In this document: positions 9,686-18,345 of the stretch, piece by piece | Layout of the letters: each line of letters starts with the position of its first letter | How positions within the stretch are numbered: position 1 is the stretch's first letter | Assembly: GCF_010671725.1 (NCBI RefSeq) | Contig: NZ_JAAHBU010000042.1 | Location: forward strand, 1 to 35,916 | DNA from: Pseudomonas brassicae | GTDB taxonomy: Bacteria; Pseudomonadota; Gammaproteobacteria; Pseudomonadales; Pseudomonadaceae | Reading direction: 5' to 3' | Length of the DNA: 35,916 nucleotides | Program-made: the position numbers and the translations under genes | The notes under the pieces: generated by a model | The model's database searches: none | Told to the model about the DNA's origin: nothing | What the model saw: only the letters and a program-made list of their open reading frames with translations

Positions 9686-10380
9686 ATGGCCTACAGTGTC
9701 TCGCCGGTCGGCTATGTGCGCTCCTGCTTCAAGGAGAAGTTCGCCATCCCGCGCCAGCCGCACCTGGCACCGGCCGCACGTGGCGTGCTGGAGCTGGTGC
9801 CGCCATTCGACCAGGGTGAAGCGGTGGCAGGGCTCGAACAGGTCAGCCACGTGTGGTTGCTGTTCCTGTTCCACCAGGCCCTGGAAGACAAGCCTCGACT
9901 GAAGGTGCGCCCGCCGCGCCTGGGTGGCAACGTCTCGATGGGGGTTTTCGCCACCCGCGCCACCCATCGGCCCAACGGCATCGGGCAGTCGGTGGTCAAG
10001 CTGGAGGGGGTGGAGGCCGGGCGCCTGCTGCTATCGGGAATCGATCTGCTGGATGGCACCCCGGTGATCGACATCAAGCCGTATGTGCCCTATGCCGACA
10101 GTGTGGCCAGCGCGGTCAACCGCATGGCCAGTGCGCCGCCTGCGCCGATTGCGGTGCAGTGGAGCGATACGGCGCTGGAGCTGGCCCACCAACACGCCTT
10201 GCGCCTGGCAGAGCCGCTGGTGGCGCTGATAGAGCAGTGCCTGGCGCAGACCCGCGCCCGGCCTATCAGGTACCGCCCGCGGAGCGGGTGTACGGCGTGA
10301 AGTTCTGGGATGTGCAGGTGCGCTGGCATTACCCGCAGCTGGATGTGATCAGGGTGCTTGAGGTGGTGCGCGAAGCGTAA
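9686..10380 (+). CDS. trmO: tRNA (N6-threonylcarbamoyladenosine37-N6)-methyltransferase TrmO, frameshifted as sequenced
   Basis: TrmO (TsaA/YaeB family) methylates t6A37 of tRNA-Thr using S-adenosylmethionine. The family core is clear: GYVRSCFKEKFAIPRQP near the N-terminus, then RATHRPNGIGQSVVKL and DLLDGTPVIDIKPYVPY. The frame breaks near the end: after CLAQ the sequence reads TRARPIRYRP and stops at 10300. The family C-terminus (DPRPAYQVPPAERVYGVKFWDVQVRWHY) lies in another frame and ends at 10380. One extra G at 10249/10250 joins them into 231 residues. ATG 9686 is preferred; GTG 9671 overlaps the upstream yehS-like gene. The Shine-Dalgarno is weak, suggesting coupling to that gene. Confidence 0.87.
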
Positions 10381-10390
10381 GGCTACCGTA

Positions 10391-10412
10391 GAAGCCGGCC
10401 TTGCCGGCAAAT
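10391..10412. repeat. REP-like palindrome
   Basis: GCCGGC-CTT-GCCGGC has the same core as the REP pair near 4175, here as a single copy between trmO and fpr. Confidence 0.55.
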
Positions 10413-10433
10413 GCCACGCCCCCTGTCCCAGGC

Positions 10434-10465
10434 AAAAAAAACGCAGACCGTGGTCTGCGTTTTTC
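10434..10465. terminator. Bidirectional intrinsic terminator between trmO and fpr
   Basis: ACGCAGACC pairs perfectly with GGTCTGCGT around a two-base loop, with an A-run on the left and a T-run on the right. It can end both the forward trmO transcript and the reverse fpr transcript. Confidence 0.9.
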
Positions 10466-10480
10466 ATTTCTGCTGGCTGC

Positions 10481-11260
10481 TTACTTCTCGACGAATGCAC
10501 GCTCGATCAGGTAGTCGCCCGGCTCACGCATGCGCGCAGACACTTTCAAGCCGAAGCTGTTGAGCACTTCGCTGGTTTCATCCAGCATGCTCGGGCTACC
10601 GCAGATCATCGCACGGTCGTCCTGCGGGTTGATCGGTGGCAGGCCGATATCGCTGAACAGCTTGCCGCTGCGCATCAGGTCGGTCAGACGACCCTGGTTC
10701 TCGAACGGCTCGCGGGTAACGGTCGGGTAGTAGATCAGCTTGTCACGCAGCGCCTCACCGAAGAACTCGTTCTGCGGCAGGTGCTCGGTGATGAACTCGC
10801 GATATGCGACTTCGTTGACGTAACGTACGCCGTGGACCAGGATCACTTTTTCGAAACGCTCGTAGGTTTCCGGGTCCTGGATGACGCTCATGAACGGCGC
10901 CAGGCCAGTGCCGGTGCTCAGCAAGTACAAATGCTTGCCCGGGTTCAGGTCGTCCAGCACCAGGGTGCCGGTAGGCTTCTTGCTGATGATGATCTCATCG
11001 CCTTCCTTCAGGTGCTGCAGCTGCGAGGTCAGCGGGCCGTCCTGCACCTTGATGCTGAAGAACTCCAGATGCTCTTCCCAGTTCGGGCTGGCGATCGAGT
11101 AGGCGCGCATGAGCGGGCGGCCGTTAGGCTGTTGCAGGCCGATCATCACGAACTGACCGTTCTCGAAGCGCAGGCCCGGGTCACGGGTGCACTTGAAGCT
11201 GAACAGGGTGTCGTTCCAGTGATGGACACTGAGGACACGTTCGTGGTTCATGTTGCTCAT
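10481..11260 (-). CDS. fpr: Ferredoxin-NADP+ reductase Fpr
   Basis: This 259-residue FAD flavoprotein exchanges electrons between NADPH and ferredoxin/flavodoxin and supports iron-sulfur cluster repair under superoxide stress. FAD-binding residues appear in RAYSIASPNWEEHLEFF (RxYS motif). The NADP-binding region includes STGTGLAPFMSVIQDPETY and ICGSPSML. The C-terminus ends ERAFVEK, typical of the bacterial subclass. AGGAG lies eight bases before ATG 11260. It is divergent from finR, the usual arrangement in P. putida and P. aeruginosa, where the LysR regulator activates fpr. Confidence 0.95.
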   Translation of the reverse strand: MSNMNHERVLSVHHWNDTLFSFKCTRDPGLRFENGQFVMIGLQQPNGRPLMRAYSIASPNWEEHLEFFSIKVQDGPLTSQLQHLKEGDEIIISKKPTGTLVLDDLNPGKHLYLLSTGTGLAPFMSVIQDPETYERFEKVILVHGVRYVNEVAYREFITEHLPQNEFFGEALRDKLIYYPTVTREPFENQGRLTDLMRSGKLFSDIGLPPINPQDDRAMICGSPSMLDETSEVLNSFGLKVSARMREPGDYLIERAFVEK

Positions 11261-11380
11261 GTACGGGGCTCCTGAAAAAAAACGCAGCGCTGACCGTGAG
11301 CGCGATTGCGCGATAGTTTAGTGGCAGCGACAATATCTGTTAAATGAATTATCAAGATATGTCTTATCGGTTATATAGAT
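11261..11380. promoter_or_regulatory. fpr-finR divergent control region
   Basis: This 120-bp intergenic region is AT-rich compared with its surroundings. It holds the inverted repeat AAGA-TATG-TCTT (11354-11365) flanked by a direct repeat TTATC at 11349-11353 and 11364-11368. That is a plausible LysR-type operator close to the finR start. FinR is known to act on the fpr promoter in P. putida, but the exact site is inferred here. Confidence 0.5.
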
Positions 11381-12307
11381 ATGCGATTTACACTGCGTCA
11401 ACTTCAGGTCTTCGTGGCCGTCGCGCAACACCAAAGCGTCTCTCGCGCAGCCGGGATACTGGCGTTGTCGCAGTCGGCCGCCAGCACTTCCATCACCGAG
11501 CTCGAACGCCAGTCCAGCTGCCAACTGTTCGATCGCGCGGGCAAGCGCCTGAGCCTCAATGCGCTTGGCCATCAACTGCTGCCCCAGGCCGTGGCACTGC
11601 TCGACCAGGCCAAGGAAATCGAAGACCTGCTCAACGGCAAGTCCGGCTTCGGCTCACTGGCCGTCGGGGCCACCCTGACCATCGGCAACTACCTGGCCAC
11701 CTTGCTGATCGGCAGCTTCATGCAGGTTCACCCCGAAAGCCAGGTCAAGCTGCATGTGCAGAACACCGCGCATATCGTGCACCAGGTGGCCCACTATGAA
11801 ATTGATTTGGGTCTAATCGAGGGGGATTGCAACCACCCCGACCTGGAGGTGCAGCCGTGGGTCGAAGACGAACTGGTGGTGTTCTGCGCACCGCAGCACC
11901 CCTTGGCAGCCAAAGGCCGTGCCAGTCTCGACGAACTGACTCGCGAAGCGTGGATCTTGCGCGAACAAGGTTCAGGCACCCGCCTGACCTTCGATCAAGC
12001 CATGCGCCACCATCGCTCCACGCTCAATATCCGCCTGGAACTGGAGCACACCGAGGCGATCAAGCGCGCGGTGGAATCGGGCCTTGGCATTGGTTGCATT
12101 TCACGCCTGGCGCTACGCGATGCATTCCGGCGCGGCAGCCTGGTAGCGGTGGAAACCCCCGACCTGGACCTGGCGCGGCAGTTCTACTTCATTTGGCACA
12201 AACAGAAGTACCAGACCTCGGCCATGCGCGAGTTTCTCGAACTGTGCCGCAGTTTTACCGCAGGTGTGCGACGCAGTGACGAAATCGTGCTGCCGCACAT
12301 TGCCTAG
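11381..12307 (+). CDS. finR: LysR-type regulator FinR
   Basis: This 308-residue LysR-family regulator has an N-terminal winged helix-turn-helix at residues 3-60 (LRQLQVFVAVAQHQSVSRAA...LSQSAAS) and a substrate-binding domain from about 90 to 295. Position and divergence from fpr identify it as FinR, the activator of fpr under superoxide and oxidative stress in P. putida. No strong Shine-Dalgarno is present before ATG 11381. The protein ends within three bases of the convergent dgkA stop codon, so the two 3' ends overlap slightly. Confidence 0.9.
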   Translation: MRFTLRQLQVFVAVAQHQSVSRAAGILALSQSAASTSITELERQSSCQLFDRAGKRLSLNALGHQLLPQAVALLDQAKEIEDLLNGKSGFGSLAVGATLTIGNYLATLLIGSFMQVHPESQVKLHVQNTAHIVHQVAHYEIDLGLIEGDCNHPDLEVQPWVEDELVVFCAPQHPLAAKGRASLDELTREAWILREQGSGTRLTFDQAMRHHRSTLNIRLELEHTEAIKRAVESGLGIGCISRLALRDAFRRGSLVAVETPDLDLARQFYFIWHKQKYQTSAMREFLELCRSFTAGVRRSDEIVLPHIA

Positions 12308-12666
12308 AGCAGGATCACCGCCCACACCAGCGCCACCATGCTCAATGCCACGAGCTGGGCCGCACTGCCCATGTCCTTGGCATTTTTCGACAACGGGTGG
12401 CGGTCCAGGGAAATGCGGTCGATGGCCGCCTCGACCGCCGAGTTCAACAGTTCGACGATCAGCCCGAGCAGGCAAACGGCAATCAGGATTGCGCGCTCGG
12501 CGCGACTGACATCCAGCCAGAAGGCGATCGGGATCAGCACCACATTGAGCAATACCAGCTGACGAAACGCCGCCTCGCCGGTAAAGGCCGCGCGCAGGCC
12601 GTCGAACGAATAGCCGGCCGCATTGAGTACTCGTTTAAGGCCGGTCTGGCCCTTGAAAGGCGACAT
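12304..12666 (-). CDS. dgkA: Diacylglycerol kinase DgkA
   Basis: This is a small integral-membrane kinase, 120 residues, phosphorylating diacylglycerol to phosphatidic acid and recycling lipid from membrane-derived glycan synthesis. Three hydrophobic helices are visible. The catalytic signature is GEAAFRQ early and ELLNSAVEAAIDR in the middle (ELxNSAxExxxD). The length matches E. coli and P. aeruginosa DgkA. The frame is open upstream to 12837, but MSPFKGQTGLKR at 12666 is the conventional start; the upstream ribosome site is weak. It lies downstream of the ErdR-like gene with a 79-base gap, as in P. aeruginosa. Confidence 0.93.
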   Translation of the reverse strand: MSPFKGQTGLKRVLNAAGYSFDGLRAAFTGEAAFRQLVLLNVVLIPIAFWLDVSRAERAILIAVCLLGLIVELLNSAVEAAIDRISLDRHPLSKNAKDMGSAAQLVALSMVALVWAVILL

Positions 12667-12745
12667 AGAGAGTGATTTCAACCAAAAGATAAGAACGGTG
12701 CAGGCTAGTGCACGCGGGGTCAAAAATGCGTGAAGGCCACTGGCC

Positions 12746-13396
12746 CTAACTGCTGGAAACCGATTCCAATTGTTGCAACAGCAGCGCCGCCTGGGTTCGC
12801 GTGCGTACACCCAGCTTGCGGAAAATCGCGGTAACATGAGCCTTGATGGTGGCCTCGGACACGCTCAGCTCGTAGGCAATCTGCTTGTTCAACAAGCCTT
12901 CGCAGACCATGGTCAAGACCCGGAACTGCTGCGGCGTCAGGCTGGCCAGGCCCTCACTGGCGGCCTTGGCCTCAGCGGACACATCGATTTTTTCAAAGGC
13001 TTGCGGTGGCCACCAGACCTCACCGTCGAGCACTTTGTTGACGGCATCCTGAATCTGCTCCAGCGGGCTGGACTTGGGGATAAACCCGCTGGCACCGAAC
13101 TCGCGCGACTTGACCACCACCGCCGCCTCTTCCTGCGCCGAGACCATCACTACCGGGATCTGCGGATACTGGCCGCGCAACAGCACCAACCCGGAGAAGC
13201 CGTAGGCGCCTGGCATGTTCAGGTCGAGCAGTACCAGGTCCCAGTCGCTTTTCTCGGCCAGACGGGTTTCCAGTTCGGCGATACTCGCCACTTCTACCAG
13301 GCGCACGTCCGGGCCCAGGCCAAGGGTAACGGCCTGGCGCAACGCGCTGCGAAACAACGGGTGGTCATCGGCAATCAGGATTTCGTATGTGGCCAT
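12746..13396 (-). CDS. erdR: NarL/FixJ-type response regulator, ErdR-like
   Basis: This is a 216-residue response regulator. The receiver domain covers residues 3-125, with acidic D10-D11, phospho-acceptor D58 in LLDLNMPG and the switch lysine in FIPKSS. A LuxR-type DNA-binding domain covers about 145-210 (LTPQQFRVLTMVCEGLLNKQIAYELSVSE). The family and its neighbours (dgkA downstream, DTW gene upstream) match the ErdR locus of P. aeruginosa, which controls ethanol oxidation. The start at MATYEILIADDH is preferred to the open frame reaching 13516. No sensor kinase is adjacent, so the partner is elsewhere. The gene name is by context and is less certain than the family. Confidence 0.87.
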   Translation of the reverse strand: MATYEILIADDHPLFRSALRQAVTLGLGPDVRLVEVASIAELETRLAEKSDWDLVLLDLNMPGAYGFSGLVLLRGQYPQIPVVMVSAQEEAAVVVKSREFGASGFIPKSSPLEQIQDAVNKVLDGEVWWPPQAFEKIDVSAEAKAASEGLASLTPQQFRVLTMVCEGLLNKQIAYELSVSEATIKAHVTAIFRKLGVRTRTQAALLLQQLESVSSS

Positions 13397-13657
13397 CGAT
13401 CTAATGATCCTGTTCTGTGCAGGCGCAGCTAGCGTGGGCGCCTGGCGGGGCAACTCAAGGCGTCGGGCGGCAATGCCAGTAGCCAAAAAGGCACGTCGGG
13501 GCCAGGAAAACAGCATTCAAGCCCTCGTCGTGCCCGAATCGGCGCCAAGGATGCCGAGCCCAGCCCGGGTGGTCAAGTTTCACCCCCGGTTCGTGCTGCA
13601 TGCCGCTGGCGCCAGTGCTCACCATTATGAAGCAAAGCCAGGCTGTTGCCCCTTGTA

Positions 13658-14368
13658 CTATAGGAAGGTCTGCAGCCGTCGATGCACGGCATCTTCCTCG
13701 TCCAGCAGCAACTTGTGCTTGGCACTCAGGTAATGATTGCTGAACACGTCCAGATAGGCATCCAGCGCCTGAGCCGCATGCTGGTCAGCCGCCAGTTCAA
13801 GGCACATCGCTGCCACTTCGGCGGTGCAGAAGTGATCATCGCGCTTGGAACGACGCAGCTTGTAGCGCGAGATCTGCTCGGGCTGCAGGTTCAGTACCGG
13901 GAACCGCTCCAGGTACGGACTCTTGCGAAACATCTTGCGCGCCTCGGGCCAGGTGGCGTCGAGCAGGATGAACAGCGGCCGCTTGCCTGGCCCCGGCGCC
14001 ACCTCGCTGACCACTCGCTCGGGCGCGACGAACTCGCCTGGGAACACGATGTAAGGCTGCCACTTCGGGTCATCGAGCAACGCCTGCAGCTGTGCATCCA
14101 GCGTCTTGCGTTCCCAGGCGAATGCGGTGGTGTCGCCAATCACGTCGGCAATCAACCAGCCAGTGTTGGTCGGCTTCAGCGGCTCGGTGTCGTGCATCAA
14201 CAGGCACATGGCCGACTGTGCCGCCACCCGTGGCCGCCAGGCGCACAGGCAATACTCGGGGATGACCCGGCAACCGGGGCAGCGCGGCGCACGCGAACCG
14301 CGCGCAACGAAGGGTTTGACACTGCGGGCCAGGCGCTCGGCGCGCAGACGCGCTACGGCATGGCTCAT
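13658..14368 (-). CDS. DTW-domain tRNA-uridine aminocarboxypropyltransferase (TapT-like)
   Basis: This 236-residue DTW-domain protein is of the family whose E. coli member TapT makes acp3U47 in tRNA from S-adenosylmethionine. Visible are the zinc-type cysteines C30-x2-C33-x6-C40-x-C42 (CPGCRVIPEYCLC), and the family-naming DxTW motif in LLDATWPEARKM. LRRSKRDDHFCTAEVAA follows toward the C-terminus. The start at 14368 (MSHAVARLR) is chosen from an open frame reaching 14575; another ATG sits about 12 bases upstream. About 260 bases separate it from the downstream erdR-like gene; nothing recognisable was seen there. Confidence 0.88.
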   Translation of the reverse strand: MSHAVARLRAERLARSVKPFVARGSRAPRCPGCRVIPEYCLCAWRPRVAAQSAMCLLMHDTEPLKPTNTGWLIADVIGDTTAFAWERKTLDAQLQALLDDPKWQPYIVFPGEFVAPERVVSEVAPGPGKRPLFILLDATWPEARKMFRKSPYLERFPVLNLQPEQISRYKLRRSKRDDHFCTAEVAAMCLELAADQHAAQALDAYLDVFSNHYLSAKHKLLLDEEDAVHRRLQTFL

Positions 14369-14497
14369 GACAGGGCACAGCATTGGCAGTAAAGGCAGGG
14401 CACGACACGGACTCGGCAAGACGAAATACCCCGGCAGTTTATCAGAGCCGGCCCCTGCCCTGCCGTATATTGCCGTGCAGCGCGGTGCGCCGCCCCT

Positions 14498-14503
14498 TAT
14501 AAT
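14498..14503 (+). promoter_or_regulatory. Candidate -10 element upstream of the secreted protein gene
   Basis: A perfect TATAAT lies about 100 bases before ATG 14605. No good -35 hexamer is found at 16-18 bp, so the call rests on the -10 alone. Confidence 0.35.
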
Positions 14504-14604
14504 CGGCGGGTTATCGAAACCTGCTGGCACCGCTATTGCGCCTGTGACGGAACACTGCGCGCCATCGCCGGTCAAATCGCCAGTTACCGAACCAGGAGAG
14601 ATTC

Positions 14605-15024
14605 ATGCTGCGTTTCATCGCCCCATCCTTGAGCCTGCTGCTTGCCCTGCCGCTGGGCGCGCACGCCGCATCCAAGCAAGAGTACGAACTGACCCAGATG
14701 CTTGAAAAAGTCGCCAAGGAAAGCAGCGTGGGTACGCCTCGGGCCATCAACGAGGACATCCTGGACCAGGGCTATACCGTCGAAGGCAAGCAACTGATCA
14801 ACCACCTCAGCGTGCGCGCCAGCCATGCGCAACAAATGCAAAGAAACCCGGAGAACATGCGCTCGCAGCTGGGTGACAGTGTCTGCCGGAACACCGGTTT
14901 CCGTCAGTTGATGGACCGCGGGGCGGTGCTGACCTACCGTTTTACCGAGTACAAGACCAACCGCCCGGTGATCGACCAGTCGTTCAACAAGGCCAGCTGC
15001 CTGTCAGGCCCGAAGAAGAAGTAA
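14605..15024 (+). CDS. Small secreted protein, PA3611-like
   Basis: This 139-residue protein has a clear Sec signal peptide: charged start MLRF, hydrophobic stretch to residue 18, and a cleavage site after A21 (AHA). The mature part of about 118 residues is alpha-helical in character and has two cysteines (in DSVCRNTG and KASCLSG) that may form a disulfide in the periplasm. It resembles PA3611 of P. aeruginosa, a secreted protein in the same neighbourhood. The function is unknown. A good ribosome site (AGGAGAG) precedes ATG 14605. Confidence 0.8.
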   Translation: MLRFIAPSLSLLLALPLGAHAASKQEYELTQMLEKVAKESSVGTPRAINEDILDQGYTVEGKQLINHLSVRASHAQQMQRNPENMRSQLGDSVCRNTGFRQLMDRGAVLTYRFTEYKTNRPVIDQSFNKASCLSGPKKK

Positions 15025-15036
15025 CCCACCCTGCCC

Positions 15037-15231
15037 TTATGCGCTGTTGGCGCGCCGTTGCTCTTCATCGGCGCGCAGTTCAGCCACCAGCGCCTGAATA
15101 TAGCGCGACCCCCGCGCCCCACCTGCAAGGCGTTGCAGGCATTCCTGTTCCAGGCTCAGGTTGTTGGCCTGTGCTGCGCGTTGCAGCAGTCGGTACAACT
15201 GCGTATCAAGCTCCAAACTCACCCGTTGCAT
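15037..15231 (-). CDS. Hypothetical 64-residue protein
   Basis: I do not recognise a named family. The protein begins MQRVSLELDTQLYRLLQRAAQ, a beta strand followed by a helix, recalling short ribbon-helix-helix or antitoxin-like proteins. The C-terminus is rich in Arg, Ala and Glu. It is supported as a real gene by a very strong Shine-Dalgarno (AAGGAGG seven bases before ATG 15231). It is convergent with the secreted-protein gene, with only 12 bases between the two stops. No toxin partner lies beside it. Confidence 0.65.
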   Translation of the reverse strand: MQRVSLELDTQLYRLLQRAAQANNLSLEQECLQRLAGGARGSRYIQALVAELRADEEQRRANSA

Positions 15232-15432
15232 GATCCAGCCTCCTTGCCCCCATCGCCTTTACCCTTGCTCATCAGTTAATCAGACTGGCGGCGCTGGCGA
15301 GTGCGAGCGGACGAGTGGCGTTTTCGTCGCGCCACACGACGTTTGCCGCATTGCCTGTCACCACACCATGGGCACATGATCACTGCGGCATAACCGTGCG
15401 ACAGGGTCTAGATTGATAGCCAGGACCTTTCA

Positions 15433-15450
15433 CTTTGCGCAGGCGCAAAG
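15433..15450. promoter_or_regulatory. Perfect palindrome upstream of the LOG-family gene
   Basis: CTTTGCGC-AG-GCGCAAAG is an exact 18-base palindrome 55 bases before the LOG gene start. It may be an operator or an mRNA hairpin in the 5' leader. The rest of the 15232-15505 gap shows nothing clear. Confidence 0.45.
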
Positions 15451-15505
15451 GGGCCTGACCGATGTGCGGTCAAGCCGGAGGTTTTGCTGCAAAAGGAGAA
15501 GTTGA

Positions 15506-16624
15506 ATGCCGTACCAACCGAGCGAATTGCTTGCCAACCATTTCAAGACCAACGCGATCGACCTGAGCCACATCGAACAACAGCTGAAACTGGTGGCCCC
15601 CGACAGCCCCAACCTGCCGCTGTACCGCGACATGATGCTGACCGTGCTGCGTATGGCGCACGATGACAGCGACCGCTGGAGTGCCAAGATCACCCTGCAG
15701 GCCCTGCGCGAGCTGGACAACGCGTTCCGCGCGCTGCGTCAGTACAAGGGCCGACGCAAGGTCACCGTGTTCGGCTCGGCGCGTACCCCGGTCGAACACC
15801 CCATGTATGCCCTCGCCCGGGAATTGGGCGCGACCCTGGCGCGCTCCGACCTGATGGTCATCACCGGTGCCGGCGGCGGCATCATGGCTGCCGCCCATGA
15901 AGGTGCCGGGGTGGATCACTGCCTGGGATTCAACATCACCCTGCCGTTCGAGCAGCATGCCAACGCTACCGTCGACGGGACCGACAAGTTGCTGGCGTTC
16001 CACTTCTTTTTCATTCGCAAGCTGTTCTTCGTCAAGGAAGCCGACGCACTGGTGTTGTGCCCAGGCGGTTTTGGCACCCTCGACGAGGCACTGGAAGTGC
16101 TGACCCTGATCCAGACAGGCAAGAGCCCGCTGGTGCCGGTGGTACTGCTCGACTCACCGGGCGGCACGTTCTGGCAGGAAGCGCTGAATTTCATCACCCG
16201 CCAGTTGGAGGATAACCGCTACATCCTGCCCAATGACCTTAAGCTGGTGCGCCTGGTGCACAACGTCGATGACGCGGTCGCCGAGATCAACCAGTTCTAC
16301 AGCAACTACCACTCCAGCCGCTGGCTGAAGAACCAGTTCGTGATCCGCACCCACCACCCGCTCAGCGAGGCGGCATTGCAGGATATTCAGGATGGGTTCG
16401 CGGATTTGCGCCTGAGTGGCGCCTTCCATCAGCACGCCTATGCTGGCGAAGAACACGACGAAGCGCAGTTCAGCCACCTGTCCCGCCTGGCGTTTGCCTT
16501 CAACGGTCGTGACCAAGGCCGCCTGCGCGAGCTGGTGGACTTTATCAACCTGTCGGAAAACTGGGCCAAGCCCCAGCACAGTCAAGCCCCGCAAAGGGCC
16601 CGCGAGCCGCTCAAGGTCACCTGA
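15506..16624 (+). CDS. LOG-family protein (putative nucleotide 5'-monophosphate phosphoribohydrolase)
   Basis: This 372-residue LOG-family protein has a Rossmann-like core with VTVFGSARTP, VITGAGGGIMAAAHEGA and the signature PGGFGTLDE (PGGxGTxxE). Members of this family release free bases from nucleoside monophosphates, cytokinin-activating enzymes being the best studied. It is longer than the small LOG enzymes: about 100 extra residues lie before the core, and a C-terminal extension (about residues 260-372) follows it, so substrate preference is uncertain. A good site AAGGAGAA lies before ATG 15506. No recX-related coupling is seen; recX converges on it. Confidence 0.88.
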   Translation: MPYQPSELLANHFKTNAIDLSHIEQQLKLVAPDSPNLPLYRDMMLTVLRMAHDDSDRWSAKITLQALRELDNAFRALRQYKGRRKVTVFGSARTPVEHPMYALARELGATLARSDLMVITGAGGGIMAAAHEGAGVDHCLGFNITLPFEQHANATVDGTDKLLAFHFFFIRKLFFVKEADALVLCPGGFGTLDEALEVLTLIQTGKSPLVPVVLLDSPGGTFWQEALNFITRQLEDNRYILPNDLKLVRLVHNVDDAVAEINQFYSNYHSSRWLKNQFVIRTHHPLSEAALQDIQDGFADLRLSGAFHQHAYAGEEHDEAQFSHLSRLAFAFNGRDQGRLRELVDFINLSENWAKPQHSQAPQRAREPLKVT

Positions 16625-16675
16625 ATGCCACGCACCTGAAACCTGGTCGGCCCCCTTGTAGAGGCCTGCCAGGGC

Positions 16676-17143
16676 TCAGTCGTCCAGGCTGCGGCCACTC
16701 AACAAGCGGCCGACACTTTCCATGGAAAAACCACGGTAAACCAGAAAGCGGGTTTGCTGTGCACGGCTGCGGGGGTCGCTGGGTAGTTGACCGGCGAACT
16801 TGCGCTGCCACACATCCACCAGCAGGCTTTGCCAGTCGACGCCACATTCACGCAAGGCGAGTTCAACATCGCTACGTTGCAGGCCACGCTGGTTCAACTC
16901 TTCGCGTATGCGCGCCGGGCCGTAGCCAGAACGCGAGCGATAGCTGATGAAGCTTTCCAGATAGCGGGCTTCACTGAGCAGGCCCTCTTCCGTCAGACGG
17001 TCGAGCTCCTGATCGATCAGCTCAGGCTCTGCGCCGCGCTGGCGCAACTTGCGCGTCAGCTCGACACGACCATGCTCGCGTCGCGCGAGCAGGTCCATGG
17101 CTGTCCGCCTTACGGCGACGGGGGTATCGAGTACGGCGGACAT
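16676..17143 (-). CDS. recX: Regulatory protein RecX
   Basis: RecX, 155 residues, binds RecA filaments and limits their activity. The protein shows the helical repeats typical of the family: [20 protein letters not shown], then [38 protein letters not shown], then a final helical unit ending with [18 protein letters not shown]. It starts 14 bases after the recA stop on the same strand, the standard recA-recX operon. Confidence 0.95.
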   Translation of the reverse strand: MSAVLDTPVAVRRTAMDLLARREHGRVELTRKLRQRGAEPELIDQELDRLTEEGLLSEARYLESFISYRSRSGYGPARIREELNQRGLQRSDVELALRECGVDWQSLLVDVWQRKFAGQLPSDPRSRAQQTRFLVYRGFSMESVGRLLSGRSLDD

Positions 17144-17157
17144 GGTCTATCTACAGA

Positions 17158-18239
17158 TCAGAAGTTGGCGTCGGCGTCGACCAGGTCATCTTCCGGCTCA
17201 GCAGCAGCCGCCGTTTTACCGGCAGCAGCAGCGGCCGCAGCAGCTTCGACACCACCAGTCAGCAGCTTGTCGCGAATCTGCTTCTCGAGGGTAGCGGCGA
17301 TTTCCGGGTTCTCTTGCAGGAACTTGGCAGAATTGGCTTTACCCTGGCCGATCTTGCTGCCCTGGTAGCTGTACCAGGCACCGGCTTTTTCGAGGAAACC
17401 GTGCAGCACGCCCAGGTCGATGATCTCGCCGTTGCGGTAGATGCCCTTGCCGTAGAGGATCTGGAACTCGGCTTGGCGGAACGGTGGCGCCACCTTGTTC
17501 TTGACGATCTTGACGCGGGTTTCGCTACCGACCACTTCGTCGCCTTCCTTCACCGCGCCGGTACGGCGGATGTCCAGGCGCACCGAGGCGTAGAACTTCA
17601 GCGCGTTACCACCGGTGGTGGTTTCCGGGCTGCCGAACATCACGCCGATCTTCATGCGGATCTGGTTGATGAAGATCACCAGGCAGTTGGCGTTCTTGAT
17701 GTTACCGGTGATCTTACGCAGCGCCTGGGACATCAGGCGGGCTTGCAGGCCCACGTGCATGTCACCCATTTCGCCTTCGATCTCGGCCTTGGGTACCAAT
17801 GCAGCCACGGAGTCGACAATGATCACGTCAACGGCGTTGGAGCGCACCAGCATGTCGGTGATTTCCAGGGCCTGTTCGCCGGTGTCCGGCTGCGAGACCA
17901 GCAGGTCGTCGACGTTGACGCCCAGCTTGCCGGCGTACTCAGGATCGAGCGCGTGCTCGGCGTCGACGAATGCGCAGGTGGCGCCGGCTTTTTGCGCCTG
18001 GGCGATCACGACAGGGTCAGCGTGGTTTTACCGGACGACTCAGGGCCGTAGATCTCGACGATACGACCTTTTGGCAGGCCGCCGATGCCCAGCGCGATGT
18101 CCAGGCCCAGCGAGCCAGTGGAGATGGCCGGGATCGCCTGGCGATCGTGATCGCCCATGCGCATGACCGCGCCTTTACCGAATTGACGTTCGATCTGACC
18201 CAGGGCCGCAGCCAAGGCACGCTTCTTGTTGTCGTCCAT
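17158..18239 (-). CDS. recA: Recombinase RecA, frameshifted as sequenced
   Basis: RecA catalyses strand exchange and, as a filament, triggers self-cleavage of LexA and phage-type repressors. The protein begins [23 protein letters not shown]. The Walker A motif GPESSGKTT is present, but right after TTLTLS the frame meets TGA (18008-18006). The rest, (V)[26 protein letters not shown] through to the acidic tail [11 protein letters not shown], is intact in another frame. One extra C on the plus strand at 18008/18009 restores TCG-GTG-ATC and a full protein of about 360 residues. A null recA would make the strain recombination-defective, so a sequencing deletion is much more likely. The C-terminus carries an unusually long alanine run ([15 protein letters not shown]). 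Confidence 0.9.
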
Positions 18240-18284
18240 TGAAGTCCTCACGTAATCATCGATAGGGCCGTACGGCCACAACAC

Positions 18285-18300
18285 CTGTATAAGTAGCCAG
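18285..18300 (-). promoter_or_regulatory. LexA (SOS) box of recA
   Basis: CTG-N10-CAG (CTGTATAAGTAGCCAG on the plus strand) matches the gammaproteobacterial SOS box. It lies 46 bases upstream of the recA ATG. On the recA strand it contains TATACA, which could serve as the -10, so LexA would block the promoter directly. Confidence 0.75.
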
Positions 18301-18345
18301 TATTATTCCACAGGGTTTTGTTCCCGCCTACCCCCGAATTGCGAT

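Noticed and set aside
13682-14392. Forward frame of 236 codons opposite the DTW gene
   Set aside because: Complementary shadow of a well-supported conserved gene, with no ribosome site of its own.
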